Origin: Piscirickettsiaceae bacterium
Lineage (GTDB): Bacteria; Pseudomonadota; Gammaproteobacteria; PS1; Pseudothioglobaceae
Length of the DNA: 17,005 bases
Reading direction: 5' to 3'
Assembly (NCBI GenBank): GCA_012963565.1
Contig: DTVJ01000289.1
Location: 1 to 17,005, forward strand
Shown piece by piece: positions 1-7,099 of this stretch. The notes beneath the pieces are model-generated. The model made no database searches. It was given only the letters and a program-made list of their open reading frames with translations, and was not told the DNA's origin. The first letter of the stretch is position 1. The number at the start of each line of letters is the position of its first letter. The position numbers and the translations under genes were made by a program.

Positions 1-100
1 CATTACAATAACCAGATGTAACATGTGTTACACCATTTATACGTTGAAATATGGCCTCAACACACCAAAAACATCCACCGGCAAAATACGCTGTTTCCAT
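1..100 (-). CDS. msrA: Peptide-methionine (S)-S-oxide reductase MsrA, N-terminal part only
   Basis: The first 33 codons of a minus-strand gene that runs off the left edge. The reading begins METAYFAGGCFWCVEAIFQR and continues to a GY motif at residues 30-31. GGCFWCVEA is the MsrA active-site signature; Cys10 is the expected nucleophile that reduces methionine S-sulfoxide, recycled by thioredoxin. The second Cys in the motif (Cys13) also occurs in members of the family. A stop codon lies four codons upstream in frame and there is no other start, so the ATG at 98-100 is secure. No Shine-Dalgarno sequence precedes it; a TATTAT box ends five bases before the ATG. It diverges from the AlkD-like gene across 38 bp. 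Whether the rest of the gene is intact, or fused to MsrB, cannot be seen. Confidence 0.9.
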   Translation of the reverse strand, partial: METAYFAGGCFWCVEAIFQRINGVTHVTSGYCN

Positions 101-138
101 GTATGATAATAATTAACCAAAAAATGTTAGTATAGCGC
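101..138. promoter_or_regulatory. Divergent promoter spacer between msrA and the AlkD-like gene
   Basis: A 38-bp spacer that must carry both promoters unless they lie inside the genes. Leftward, a TATTAT box sits at 106-111. Rightward, an extended -10 (TG, one base, TAGTAT) occupies 125-133. Neither has a recognisable TTGACA-like -35 at 16-18 bp. In both cases the expected transcription start, about 7 bases after the -10, falls on or next to the start codon, and neither gene has a Shine-Dalgarno sequence. The boxes are seen; leaderless transcription is inferred. Confidence 0.4.
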
Positions 139-843
139 ATGCATGCAAACATAATAATCGATGAGTTAAAAAGTTTTGCCACTGAAGATCGACGTAAAAC
201 TAATGAATGGTTTTTTAAAACTGGCAAAGGACAATACTCAGAGCATGACCAATTTATTGGTGTGCGTGTGCCACAGACCCGGCAAGTGGCGAAAAGAGTC
301 TTTAAAGACATCTCATTTGCCGAATTGGGCAAGCTTATCAACCATCCTACTCATGAAATACGCCACTGTGGTCTAATCATACTGGTAAATAAATACCAAT
401 CTGGTGATGAAAAAAATGTCTTTGAGTATTATCTAAAAAACATAAGTTCAGCTAATAACTGGGATTTAGTAGACACCACTATTCCTCACGTTATTGGTGA
501 TTATATTTACCATCATCAAGATCAGTTATCCTTGTTATTCGACTTATCACAATCAACTGATTTATGGAAAAAGCGCATCGCCATTGTGGCAACATTTGCC
601 TTTATTAAACAAGGTAAATTCAACCCAACTCTTATTATCAGTAAGACACTCTTAGATGACAGCCATGACCTTATTCATAAAGCCATCGGCTGGATGCTCA
701 GAGAGGTTTATAAAAAAGATGAAGCAGTAGTCAAGTTATTCCTGCGTGAAAACTATTCACAACTACCCAGAACTACTTTAAGATATGCAATTGAACGTAT
801 GAATGAAAATGAAAGGTTGAGCTATTTAAAAGGTGAATTTTAA
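139..843 (+). CDS. AlkD-like DNA alkylation repair glycosylase (HEAT-like repeats)
   Basis: A 234-residue protein of the DNA alkylation repair family (AlkC/AlkD type). Such enzymes excise positively charged alkylated bases such as 3-methyladenine and 7-methylguanine without flipping the base. The three active-site positions known for AlkD can be matched: Trp108 and Asp112 in NWDLVD, and Trp185 in GWMLRE. Arg146 in WKKR matches the DNA-contacting arginine. Length is typical (about 230). A TAG stop six bases upstream fixes the ATG at 139; there is no Shine-Dalgarno sequence. It is first of three overlapping genes: its TAA shares a base with the next ATG (TAATG), so translation is probably coupled. 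Assignment rests on motifs; substrate range is unknown. Confidence 0.85.
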   Translation: MHANIIIDELKSFATEDRRKTNEWFFKTGKGQYSEHDQFIGVRVPQTRQVAKRVFKDISFAELGKLINHPTHEIRHCGLIILVNKYQSGDEKNVFEYYLKNISSANNWDLVDTTIPHVIGDYIYHHQDQLSLLFDLSQSTDLWKKRIAIVATFAFIKQGKFNPTLIISKTLLDDSHDLIHKAIGWMLREVYKKDEAVVKLFLRENYSQLPRTTLRYAIERMNENERLSYLKGEF

Positions 844-1154
844 TGTATCAAATTAGTTTTTACGTACCTGAAACAGACTTAGAGATGGTCAAAAATGCAA
901 TGTTTGAAGCGGGAGCGGGCAAGTTTAATAACTATGAGAATTGCGCATGGCAAACCATAGGCATGGGCCAATTCAAACCTGTCGGTGATGCCAACCCAAC
1001 CATTGGTTATTTGGATGAACTTGAAGGCATTGAAGAGTACAAGGTTGAGATGATGTGTATAGACGATAATCTTGATTTGGTGATTAAAGCGATGAAATTT
1101 TCCCACCCTTATGAAGAGGTTGCCTTTACCGTAATTAAAATGGAAAACTTATGA
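843..1154 (+). CDS. Stand-alone NIF3/YqfO-type domain protein
   Basis: A 103-residue protein matching only the small insert domain of NIF3/YqfO proteins, which has a CutA/PII-like ferredoxin fold and forms trimers. Diagnostic stretches are GAGKFNNYENC (24-34), GQFKPVGDANPTIG (42-55) and HPYEE (88-92). Single-domain versions of this length are known in proteobacteria; their function is not established. The metal-binding catalytic-like domain of full NIF3 is absent, and the ends look natural, so this is not a truncation. A good ribosome site (AAGGTGA, 830-836) lies inside the preceding gene. The ATG shares a base with the AlkD stop, and the stop overlaps the next start as ATGA. That suggests the three proteins are co-produced, though no functional link is known. 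Confidence 0.82.
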   Translation: MYQISFYVPETDLEMVKNAMFEAGAGKFNNYENCAWQTIGMGQFKPVGDANPTIGYLDELEGIEEYKVEMMCIDDNLDLVIKAMKFSHPYEEVAFTVIKMENL

Positions 1155-2221
1155 ATGCACCTTACGAACACGGCTTTATGCTGAGCTTATTAATACTAGC
1201 CATTGGTGGATTAATTTGGTTATTTACGCCCTTCATTCCCGCCCTATTTTTAGCGCTACTAATCGCCATTTCCACTTTTGGCCAGTACCATAAATTTCAA
1301 CAAAAACTATCAGATACTAACTCAGCACTAGTGATGACACTATTGGTGACAGTGATTTTGATACTACCACTCAGTTATATTCTGTTAATTAGTGGGCTCG
1401 AAATCTCGGCATTAATACAAAATATTAATACTAACTTTACAAACGAGCAAAGTAATCAAATAGTTCACCAAACTATCGCTGGTTTACCATTATCTGATTC
1501 GCTTAAGATAACCTTAAATTCTGTTATTAGTAATAATCTAGAGGAATTTTTAATCAGCATTAAAGATTTTTCAGTAGTCATCTTAAAAAGTATTGTTTCA
1601 TTATCTTCTCACTTTATATTTTTCTTACTTGTAACCATCTTCTCACTTTATTATTTTTATATAGATGGCAAAGGCACTATTAAGCGACTAAAAGACCTGT
1701 CACCGCTCGAAAATCACTTAGACGATATCTTGTTCAATCAGTTCTCAAGCTTGTCTATTACTCTCGTAGGCAGTGTGTTCACCATCGCCCTATTACAAGG
1801 TGCTGTATTCTCTATTGGTGTGATGATAATTGGATTACCTGTATTATATTTCGGCATCGCTATGGCTTTAGCTAGTTTTATTCCCGTGCTCGGTGGTTTG
1901 ATTATTTGGCTACCTCTAAGTCTATATCTATATGCGCAAGGGCAAACAACCGATGCACTGATTATTATATTTTTTGGTGCGGTGATTATTGGCACTATTA
2001 TTGACCATTTTGTCAGGCCGATTCTAATTAAGAAATTTTCAAAAAGTTCGGATCAATCCAGTGCACTAGACCACACACTGATTACCGTACTGTCTACTTT
2101 GGCTGGCATTATGCAATTTGGTATTTTAGGCTTATTCATTGGCCCAATTATTGCTGCTATGGCTATTAGTATCTTTGATGTTTATGCTATCAAGTATGCC
2201 GACTCACTAGACAAGTCCTAA
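1151..2221 (+). CDS. AI-2E family membrane permease (YdiK/PerM-like)
   Basis: A 356-residue inner-membrane protein of the AI-2E transporter family (PF01594). Hydrophobic spans are clear near residues 9-42, 61-83, 142-171, 202-229, 232-262, 266-285 and 307-345. Family signatures are present: FIPVLGGLIIWLP (243-255), DHFVRP (285-290) and GILGLFIGPIIAA (324-336). A soluble loop of about 60 residues separates the second and third spans, as is usual. Members are linked variously to autoinducer-2 export, sodium/proton exchange or general permease roles, so the substrate is not predictable. Translation is probably coupled through the 4-base ATGA overlap. The only upstream purine stretch (TGGAAAA) is a weak ribosome site. 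No hairpin terminator follows. Confidence 0.88.
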   Translation: MNAPYEHGFMLSLLILAIGGLIWLFTPFIPALFLALLIAISTFGQYHKFQQKLSDTNSALVMTLLVTVILILPLSYILLISGLEISALIQNINTNFTNEQSNQIVHQTIAGLPLSDSLKITLNSVISNNLEEFLISIKDFSVVILKSIVSLSSHFIFFLLVTIFSLYYFYIDGKGTIKRLKDLSPLENHLDDILFNQFSSLSITLVGSVFTIALLQGAVFSIGVMIIGLPVLYFGIAMALASFIPVLGGLIIWLPLSLYLYAQGQTTDALIIIFFGAVIIGTIIDHFVRPILIKKFSKSSDQSSALDHTLITVLSTLAGIMQFGILGLFIGPIIAAMAISIFDVYAIKYADSLDKS

Positions 2222-2235
2222 ATCTGCCTATAAGG

Positions 2236-2241
2236 TATAAT
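2236..2241 (+). promoter_or_regulatory. Consensus -10 box for the 156-residue unknown gene
   Basis: A perfect TATAAT in the 46-bp gap after the permease gene, 26 bp before the next ATG. No good -35 lies 16-18 bp upstream. The predicted start near 2248 would give a leader of about 20 bases with a weak AAAGA ribosome site at 2256-2260. This suggests the unknown gene is at least partly independent of the upstream trio. Confidence 0.5.
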
Positions 2242-2267
2242 CTTCTTTTTTTATTAAAGATAGTATT

Positions 2268-2738
2268 ATGCTAAATAAACTAATTGATTTCTTAAAAAAT
2301 AACCATCCAGATTCCAACATCGATGATTATTTAAATGCTAAATATTTACAGTTAACTAATCCGCAACTCAAGCAAATTGCTGATGCATTAAGCAGTGGTG
2401 AATTACAAATCAAGCCTGCTTCAAGCTGTAGCACTGATCGTTTTATTTTTCATTTTGGCAATACCATTATCTTAGTACAAAAAGACAACACTGATTCTCC
2501 GGCTGTTTATCAAGCTGAGCTTTCTTGGGAGACAGATTTCATGGCCGTTCATTCAACAAGAAACAAGGGTAAGGGGTTTTATTTTATTGCTTTTGAATTT
2601 GATGATGATTATCAAGTGACTTTAAAAGAAACGGATAAATTCTTAGAGGATCAAGTTAGAAATGATGATCAAAATCAAGAATTAATCGATAAAGCCATGC
2701 CAGTGTTAAAAGGCTTCATGTCGGCTATTTCTGAGTAA
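2268..2738 (+). CDS. Small soluble protein of unknown function
   Basis: A 156-residue open frame that I do not recognise. It has no signal peptide or membrane span and is acidic overall, with DDDY near 112 and several Asp/Glu-rich turns. The first 45 residues look helical (MLNKLIDFLKNNHPDSN and onward). A middle part rich in alternating hydrophobics and aromatics (FIFHFGNTIILVQ, then GFYFIAFEFDDDYQVTL) suggests beta strands, and a final helix spans roughly 130-153. Base and codon use resemble the neighbours, so it does not look imported. It has its own -10 box. Its TAA is separated by one base from the ihfA stop on the other strand. The coding call is good because of length, composition and fit between flanking genes; function is open. 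Confidence 0.75.
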   Translation: MLNKLIDFLKNNHPDSNIDDYLNAKYLQLTNPQLKQIADALSSGELQIKPASSCSTDRFIFHFGNTIILVQKDNTDSPAVYQAELSWETDFMAVHSTRNKGKGFYFIAFEFDDDYQVTLKETDKFLEDQVRNDDQNQELIDKAMPVLKGFMSAISE

Positions 2739-2739
2739 C

Positions 2740-3027
2740 TTAAACGCCTATCTGAGTTGCTTTTTTAAGTTTTGGTCCTGCTTTAAAAGTAACCACCTTT
2801 CTCGCTGAAATTGTCACTTGTTCACCAGTCTTAGGGTTTCTGCCAGGTCTAGCTGCTTTTTCTCTAATAATAAAATTCCCAAAACTAGATAGCTTAACTG
2901 CTTCACCCTTAGCAAGAGAGTCTTTGATTGCATCAAAAAAATCATTGGTAATCACCAATGCTAGATTGTGACTAACGCCTACTTGTTCGACCAACATATC
3001 AGCAATGTCTTTCTTAGTAACTGACAT
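2740..3027 (-). CDS. ihfA: Integration host factor subunit alpha
   Basis: A 95-residue DNABII-family protein. IHF binds and sharply bends DNA as an alpha/beta heterodimer and shapes promoters, replication origins and recombination sites. The beta-arm motif RPGRNPKTGE (60-69) places Pro65 exactly where the intercalating proline of IHF-alpha sits. KLSSFGNF (45-52) and ITARRVVTF-like ISARKVVTF (73-81) complete the family pattern. Position directly after pheT, as in enterobacteria, separates it from IHF-beta and HU. The start ATG shares its A with the pheT stop, so it is translationally coupled. It is the last gene of the minus-strand cluster. There is no terminator hairpin before the converging gene. 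Confidence 0.95.
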   Translation of the reverse strand: MSVTKKDIADMLVEQVGVSHNLALVITNDFFDAIKDSLAKGEAVKLSSFGNFIIREKAARPGRNPKTGEQVTISARKVVTFKAGPKLKKATQIGV

Positions 3028-5390
3028 TATCTTTGCGTGGCTGAAAATTTCGTTTGCATTAACACCAACACTTCTGATACCTGAGTATTCACTTGCTCAT
3101 CACTCAGGGTTTCTTCAACTGATTGGTAGCTTAAGTTAAGCGCAATACTTTTTTTGCCTGATTCAATGTTATCACCAGCATAGACATCAAATAAATTCAC
3201 ATCGACTAAATAAGTTTGCTTCAAGTCTTTAATGCTTGTAATTAGATCGTTAGCTGGAATCTGTTCGTCAATAACCAAGGCAATATCTCGTGTTGCTTTT
3301 TGATAAGCAGAGAATGCTTGATACTTTGCAACACTACCTTGTTGCATGCTGGCTAAATCTAATTCAAATAAATAACACTTCGATAAAGATAATTTCTTTT
3401 GCACTACAGGGGACAAAGTACCTACCCAACCAATATGCTTGCCATCAGACAAGACCTTTGCTGTTTGGCCTTTTTGTAGTGCAGGATGCTCAGCCACTTC
3501 AAATGTAAATGTGTTTCCACTTATCGATAATAAAGACTCAACATCAGATTTAATATCATAAAAATCAAGAGCTTGTGTATCACTCGACCATTGCTCGTTA
3601 AAACGATTACCGGTAATTACACCAGCAATCTTTTGTGACTGTTCATCCGCCTTAACACCATCAAAACACAAACCTAATTCAAAAAATCTAGCATCAACAT
3701 GGCCACGTCTTTCATTAGCCTCAACACTTTGCAATAGTCCCGCCCAAAGTGACGAGCGCATAGTTGACATATCAGCTGAGATTGGATTACTTAAAGTAAT
3801 TTTTTTAGCTTCTGGATTGATTAAATCTTGATACTCTTCAGAAATAAAACTGTAGGTAATTACCTCTTGATATCCACGATTAACCAAACCTTGGGCTATG
3901 TCGTATTTATCAACAACTGCTTCTGAAATAGCATTAATGTTTGCATCCAGAGATAGCTTTTGTACAGGTAGCTTGTCATAACCATAAAGTCTAGCCAACT
4001 CTTCGATTAAATCAGCAGGTATACGAATATCAAATCTAAAGCTTGGTGGGATGATGGTCCAAGAATCAGCATCTTTTGAAGTAATTTCAAAATCAAGATT
4101 GGTGAACTTTTCTTCAATCCAATCAGATTCTAATTCAAAGCCTAAAATCTTTTGAATTTTAGCTTTAGTGATTGTAATAGGGTTCAGCTCAGGTAATGAG
4201 GATTCGTCAATACACTCACTAATAGGGCCCACTTGACCACCACAAATCTCAACAATAAGCTGTGTCGCACGCTCCATTGCCATGTGGGTCATGTGAAAGT
4301 CAACACCGCGTTCAAAACGCAATGAAGATTCAGTATGTAAACCGTATCCTCTGGCTTTTCCTGCAATAGACACTGGTTCAAAGAATGCACTCTCTAGCAA
4401 GATGTCACTGCTATCAGTTTGCGTCGCGCTACTCATACCACCCATAACACCTGCAATTGCAAGAGCATTGGTATCATCAGCAATGACTAAAGTATTGTCT
4501 TTAAGTTCAACAGTCTGCTCATTCAGTAGTTCAATTTTTTCACCCGCATTGGCCATTCTAACTGTGATATCGCCATTGATTTTAGATAAATCGAAGGCAT
4601 GCATTGGTTGGCCTAATTCTAATAAAACAAAGTTAGTTATATCAACCACAGGGGAATGTAATTGTTGACCAGAACGCACTAATTTTCGTGCCATCCACTC
4701 AGGTGTTGCAACTGAGTTATCAATACCTTTAACAATGCGTGTTAAATATTTAGGGCAAGCCAGTGTATTAATCACACTAGCATTCATTTGTTCATCAATG
4801 CTAGATGCCACTTTATCAGTTGATATATCTAACGATAAGTTGTAATTGGCACAAACTTCACGTGCCACACCCAATACGCTAAAGCAATCACCACGATTAG
4901 GGGTGATATCTAATTCGATGATATTATCATCAAGGTCTAGGTGTTCTCTAATATTTTGACCAATAACCGCTTCATCAGCTAACTCAGTAATACCATCAGA
5001 TGAGTCTGCCATGCCAAGTTCGGCTTCTGAACAAATCATCCCGAATGATTCTACACCACGAAGTTTGGCTTTTTTAATTTTTAAACCATTAGGTAATTTA
5101 GCACCAACAGTCGCGACGACAACATTCAAGTTTTCTCGAACATTTTTAGCGCCACAAATAATTTGTAAATTCTCGCCCTCTCCAACATCAACTTGACATA
5201 AATTTAACTTGTCTGCATCTGGGTGTTTTTCACACTTGACAACTCTACCCACCACAACTTTTTCAAACTGAGGTGCAACTGGTGCAATACCATCTACTTC
5301 CAGACCTGCCATAGTTAGGCTTTCTGCAAGTACTTCATCTTCTACACTGGGGTTAACCCATTCTCTTAGCCAAGATGTTGAAATATTCAT
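3027..5390 (-). CDS. pheT: Phenylalanyl-tRNA synthetase beta subunit
   Basis: A 787-residue subunit of the (alpha-beta)2 PheRS that charges tRNA-Phe; the beta chain binds tRNA and carries the editing site. Domains in order: N-terminal B1 segment; EMAP-type tRNA-binding fold about 40-150 (VGRVVKCEKHPDADKLNLCQ region, then SFGMICSEAELG 115-126); DITPNRGDCFSVLGVAREV (161-179) opening the B3/B4 editing region; B5 around 400-475; a synthetase-like core; and a C-terminal ferredoxin-fold anticodon-binding domain about 693-786. Full length (E. coli 795). The start overlaps the pheS stop by four bases (ATGA), the usual coupling of the two subunits, and its stop overlaps ihfA. No internal breaks are seen. 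Confidence 0.97.
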   Translation of the reverse strand: MNISTSWLREWVNPSVEDEVLAESLTMAGLEVDGIAPVAPQFEKVVVGRVVKCEKHPDADKLNLCQVDVGEGENLQIICGAKNVRENLNVVVATVGAKLPNGLKIKKAKLRGVESFGMICSEAELGMADSSDGITELADEAVIGQNIREHLDLDDNIIELDITPNRGDCFSVLGVAREVCANYNLSLDISTDKVASSIDEQMNASVINTLACPKYLTRIVKGIDNSVATPEWMARKLVRSGQQLHSPVVDITNFVLLELGQPMHAFDLSKINGDITVRMANAGEKIELLNEQTVELKDNTLVIADDTNALAIAGVMGGMSSATQTDSSDILLESAFFEPVSIAGKARGYGLHTESSLRFERGVDFHMTHMAMERATQLIVEICGGQVGPISECIDESSLPELNPITITKAKIQKILGFELESDWIEEKFTNLDFEITSKDADSWTIIPPSFRFDIRIPADLIEELARLYGYDKLPVQKLSLDANINAISEAVVDKYDIAQGLVNRGYQEVITYSFISEEYQDLINPEAKKITLSNPISADMSTMRSSLWAGLLQSVEANERRGHVDARFFELGLCFDGVKADEQSQKIAGVITGNRFNEQWSSDTQALDFYDIKSDVESLLSISGNTFTFEVAEHPALQKGQTAKVLSDGKHIGWVGTLSPVVQKKLSLSKCYLFELDLASMQQGSVAKYQAFSAYQKATRDIALVIDEQIPANDLITSIKDLKQTYLVDVNLFDVYAGDNIESGKKSIALNLSYQSVEETLSDEQVNTQVSEVLVLMQTKFSATQR

Positions 5391-6400
5391 TTGAACTGCC
5401 TCAAGAAACGAATGTCATTTTCAAAGAAAAGACGTAAATCATTTACGCCATAACGTAGCATGGCTAAGCGCTCAACGCCCATACCAAACGCAAGGCCAGT
5501 ATATTCTTCAGCGTCAATATCAACTGAAGCTAAAACATTCGGGTGTACAACGCCACAGCCCAGCACCTCTAGCCAGCCTGTTTTTTTACATACTCGACAG
5601 CCCTCACCGCCACAAATCACGCATTCAATATCTGCTTCAGCTGAAGGCTCAGTGAATGGAAAATACGAAGGTCGGAAACGAACTTGAAGGTCTTCTTTTT
5701 CAAAATAAGAACGTAAAAAGTCAATTAACAAACCTTTTAGTTGTGCAAAATTCGCATCTTTATCAACAATCAAGCCCTCGACCTGATGGAACATTGGCGT
5801 ATGTGTGATATCTGAATCACAACGATAAACTCTACCTGGCGCAATAATACGTAGCGGTGGTTTTTTATTCTCCATGGTACGAATTTGCACTGGAGAAGTG
5901 TGCGTTCTTAAAACCGTGCTTTCATCGAAATAAAAGGTGTCGTGCATGGCACGAGCTGGATGATGCTCAGGGATATTAAGTGCAGTAAAATTATGGAAAT
6001 CGTCTTCAATCTCAGGGCCTACTTCTACTTCAAAGCCATTCTTTGCAAATAAGGACTGGATACGATTTAATGTGATGGTGACTGGATGCAATCCACCCAT
6101 TTCAACATTTCTACCCGGAAGAGAAACGTCAATCTTTTCTTCTAATAAGCGTTTTTCTAGCTCAATGGTTTCTAAATGATTTTTTCTGTCCGTCAGTAGT
6201 GTTTGTACACTGACCTTGGCCTGATTGATAGCTTCACCCATTTTAGGGCGTTCTTCTTTTGATAGCTTTCCTAGCCCTTTTAATAGAGCGGTAAGCTCAC
6301 CTTTTTTGCCTAAAAATTTGACTCTTAAATCATCAAGTTCTTTTAAGCTTTCTGCTTTAGCAATCGATGCCTTAGCTTGGTCAAGAATCGCGTTAATCAT
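5387..6400 (-). CDS. pheS: Phenylalanyl-tRNA synthetase alpha subunit
   Basis: The 337-residue catalytic subunit that activates phenylalanine with ATP. An N-terminal coiled coil (1-90) that contacts tRNA precedes the class II core. Motif 1 region is GFEVEVGPEIEDD (122-134). Motif 2 region is GRVYRCDSDITHTPMFHQVEG (189-209), and motif 3 is GLAFGMGVERLAMLRYG (302-318). It carries four cysteines in CVICGGEGCRVC (260-271), a knuckle found in many bacterial PheS proteins but missing from the E. coli one. The ATG at 6398-6400 is chosen from homologous length; the bases upstream lack a clear ribosome site. It follows rplT by 51 bp containing an inverted repeat, with no room for a pheM leader gene. 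Confidence 0.97.
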   Translation of the reverse strand: MINAILDQAKASIAKAESLKELDDLRVKFLGKKGELTALLKGLGKLSKEERPKMGEAINQAKVSVQTLLTDRKNHLETIELEKRLLEEKIDVSLPGRNVEMGGLHPVTITLNRIQSLFAKNGFEVEVGPEIEDDFHNFTALNIPEHHPARAMHDTFYFDESTVLRTHTSPVQIRTMENKKPPLRIIAPGRVYRCDSDITHTPMFHQVEGLIVDKDANFAQLKGLLIDFLRSYFEKEDLQVRFRPSYFPFTEPSAEADIECVICGGEGCRVCKKTGWLEVLGCGVVHPNVLASVDIDAEEYTGLAFGMGVERLAMLRYGVNDLRLFFENDIRFLRQFK

Positions 6401-6416
6401 TTAAATAAAAGTTGGT

Positions 6417-6445
6417 AAAAGCCATAGATTACTCCATGGCCTTTT
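6417..6445 (-). terminator. Possible hairpin/attenuator between rplT and pheS
   Basis: An inverted repeat: AAAAGCCAT (6417-6425) and ATGGCCTTTT (6436-6445), pairing over 9 bp with one bulged base and a 10-base loop. Read in the transcribed (minus) direction, the hairpin ends in CTTTTACC, so the U-tract is short and mostly in the stem. It could be a weak terminator that lowers pheST output relative to the ribosomal protein genes, or a processing site. The repeat is seen; the role is inferred. Confidence 0.4.
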
Positions 6446-6451
6446 ATTGAT

Positions 6452-6820
6452 TTACTTAGCTGCTGCTGCAATCGCTGCCTTAGCTTGCTCTGCAATCGCT
6501 GCAAATGCTGGTTTATCAAAGATAGCAATATCTGATAAAACCTTACGATCAATCTCAATGCCTGCTTTGTTTAAGCCGTTAATCATTTGTGAATAACTTA
6601 AGCCATTATTACGTGCCTCAGCATTAATACGCACAATCCATAAACGACGGAACTGACGACGTCTTTGACGACGATCACGATACGCGTATTGACCTGCTTT
6701 AATGACTGCTTGTTTAGCAACACGGTAGACTTTTGATCTTGCGCCGTAATAACCTTTAGCTTTCTTTAAAATTTTCTTATGTTTAGCGTGCGCCTGCACA
6801 CCTCTTGATACTCTTGCCAT
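6452..6820 (-). CDS. rplT: 50S ribosomal protein bL20
   Basis: A 122-residue, highly basic protein starting MARVSRGVQAHAKHKKILK, the canonical bL20 N-terminus. The very basic stretch (YRDRRQRRRQFRRLWIVRIN, 47-66) binds 23S rRNA early in large-subunit assembly. The C-terminal globular half contains GLSYSQMINGLNKAGIEIDRK (74-94). In E. coli bL20 represses translation of rpmI and of itself by binding the rpmI leader. It follows rpmI by 14 bp with a strong ribosome site (TAGGAG, 8 bases before the ATG). The last residues are an Ala/Lys-rich tail slightly longer than in E. coli (117 residues). Confidence 0.98.
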   Translation of the reverse strand: MARVSRGVQAHAKHKKILKKAKGYYGARSKVYRVAKQAVIKAGQYAYRDRRQRRRQFRRLWIVRINAEARNNGLSYSQMINGLNKAGIEIDRKVLSDIAIFDKPAFAAIAEQAKAAIAAAAK

Positions 6821-6834
6821 TTTCTATACTCCTA

Positions 6835-7032
6835 TTAACTGTACGGTAACATTTTCTTCACCATTGGTACATCTGCTTTCTCAACAGTGTCTGGTGAACG
6901 TAAACTACGTTTTCTAGAAGTACTCTTCTTCGTCAAGATATGACGTAGGTGCGAGTGTTTACACTTGTAACCGCCACTAGCGGTCTTTTTGAAGCGCTTT
7001 GCAGCACCTCTATTGGTTTTTAACTTCGGCAT
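6835..7032 (-). CDS. rpmI: 50S ribosomal protein bL35
   Basis: A 65-residue basic protein beginning MPKLKTNRGAAKRFKKTASG, a textbook bL35 sequence; the family is 64-66 residues. It sits on the 50S subunit near the exit-tunnel side. A strong ribosome site (AAGGAG, minus strand 7044-7039, six bases from the ATG) confirms the start. It lies between infC and rplT in the conserved IF3 operon. The 67-bp leader before it may carry the bL20 control site. Confidence 0.98.
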   Translation of the reverse strand: MPKLKTNRGAAKRFKKTASGGYKCKHSHLRHILTKKSTSRKRSLRSPDTVEKADVPMVKKMLPYS

Positions 7033-7099
7033 AATTTACTCCTTGCCCTATCAGGCTTTGTACCCTTTTTACAGGGTGTTATCTCAAATAAGTCTAAGC
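7033..7099 (-). promoter_or_regulatory. infC-rpmI spacer with a hairpin, candidate bL20 control region
   Basis: This 67-bp gap is the longest inside the translation cluster. In the transcribed direction it holds a hairpin ACCCT-(6)-AGGGT (7062-7077), then a GCCT...AGGGC element with one bulge next to the rpmI ribosome site (AAGGAG, 7039-7044). In E. coli bL20 represses rpmI by binding a structured leader here. The hairpins are seen; a bL20 operator is inferred from gene order, and I could not match the known bL20 recognition site base by base. Confidence 0.35.

Noticed and set aside
57..341. 94-codon minus-strand frame across the left end
   Set aside because: It overlaps the true msrA start in another frame and runs antisense to the AlkD-like gene; its sequence has no family features.
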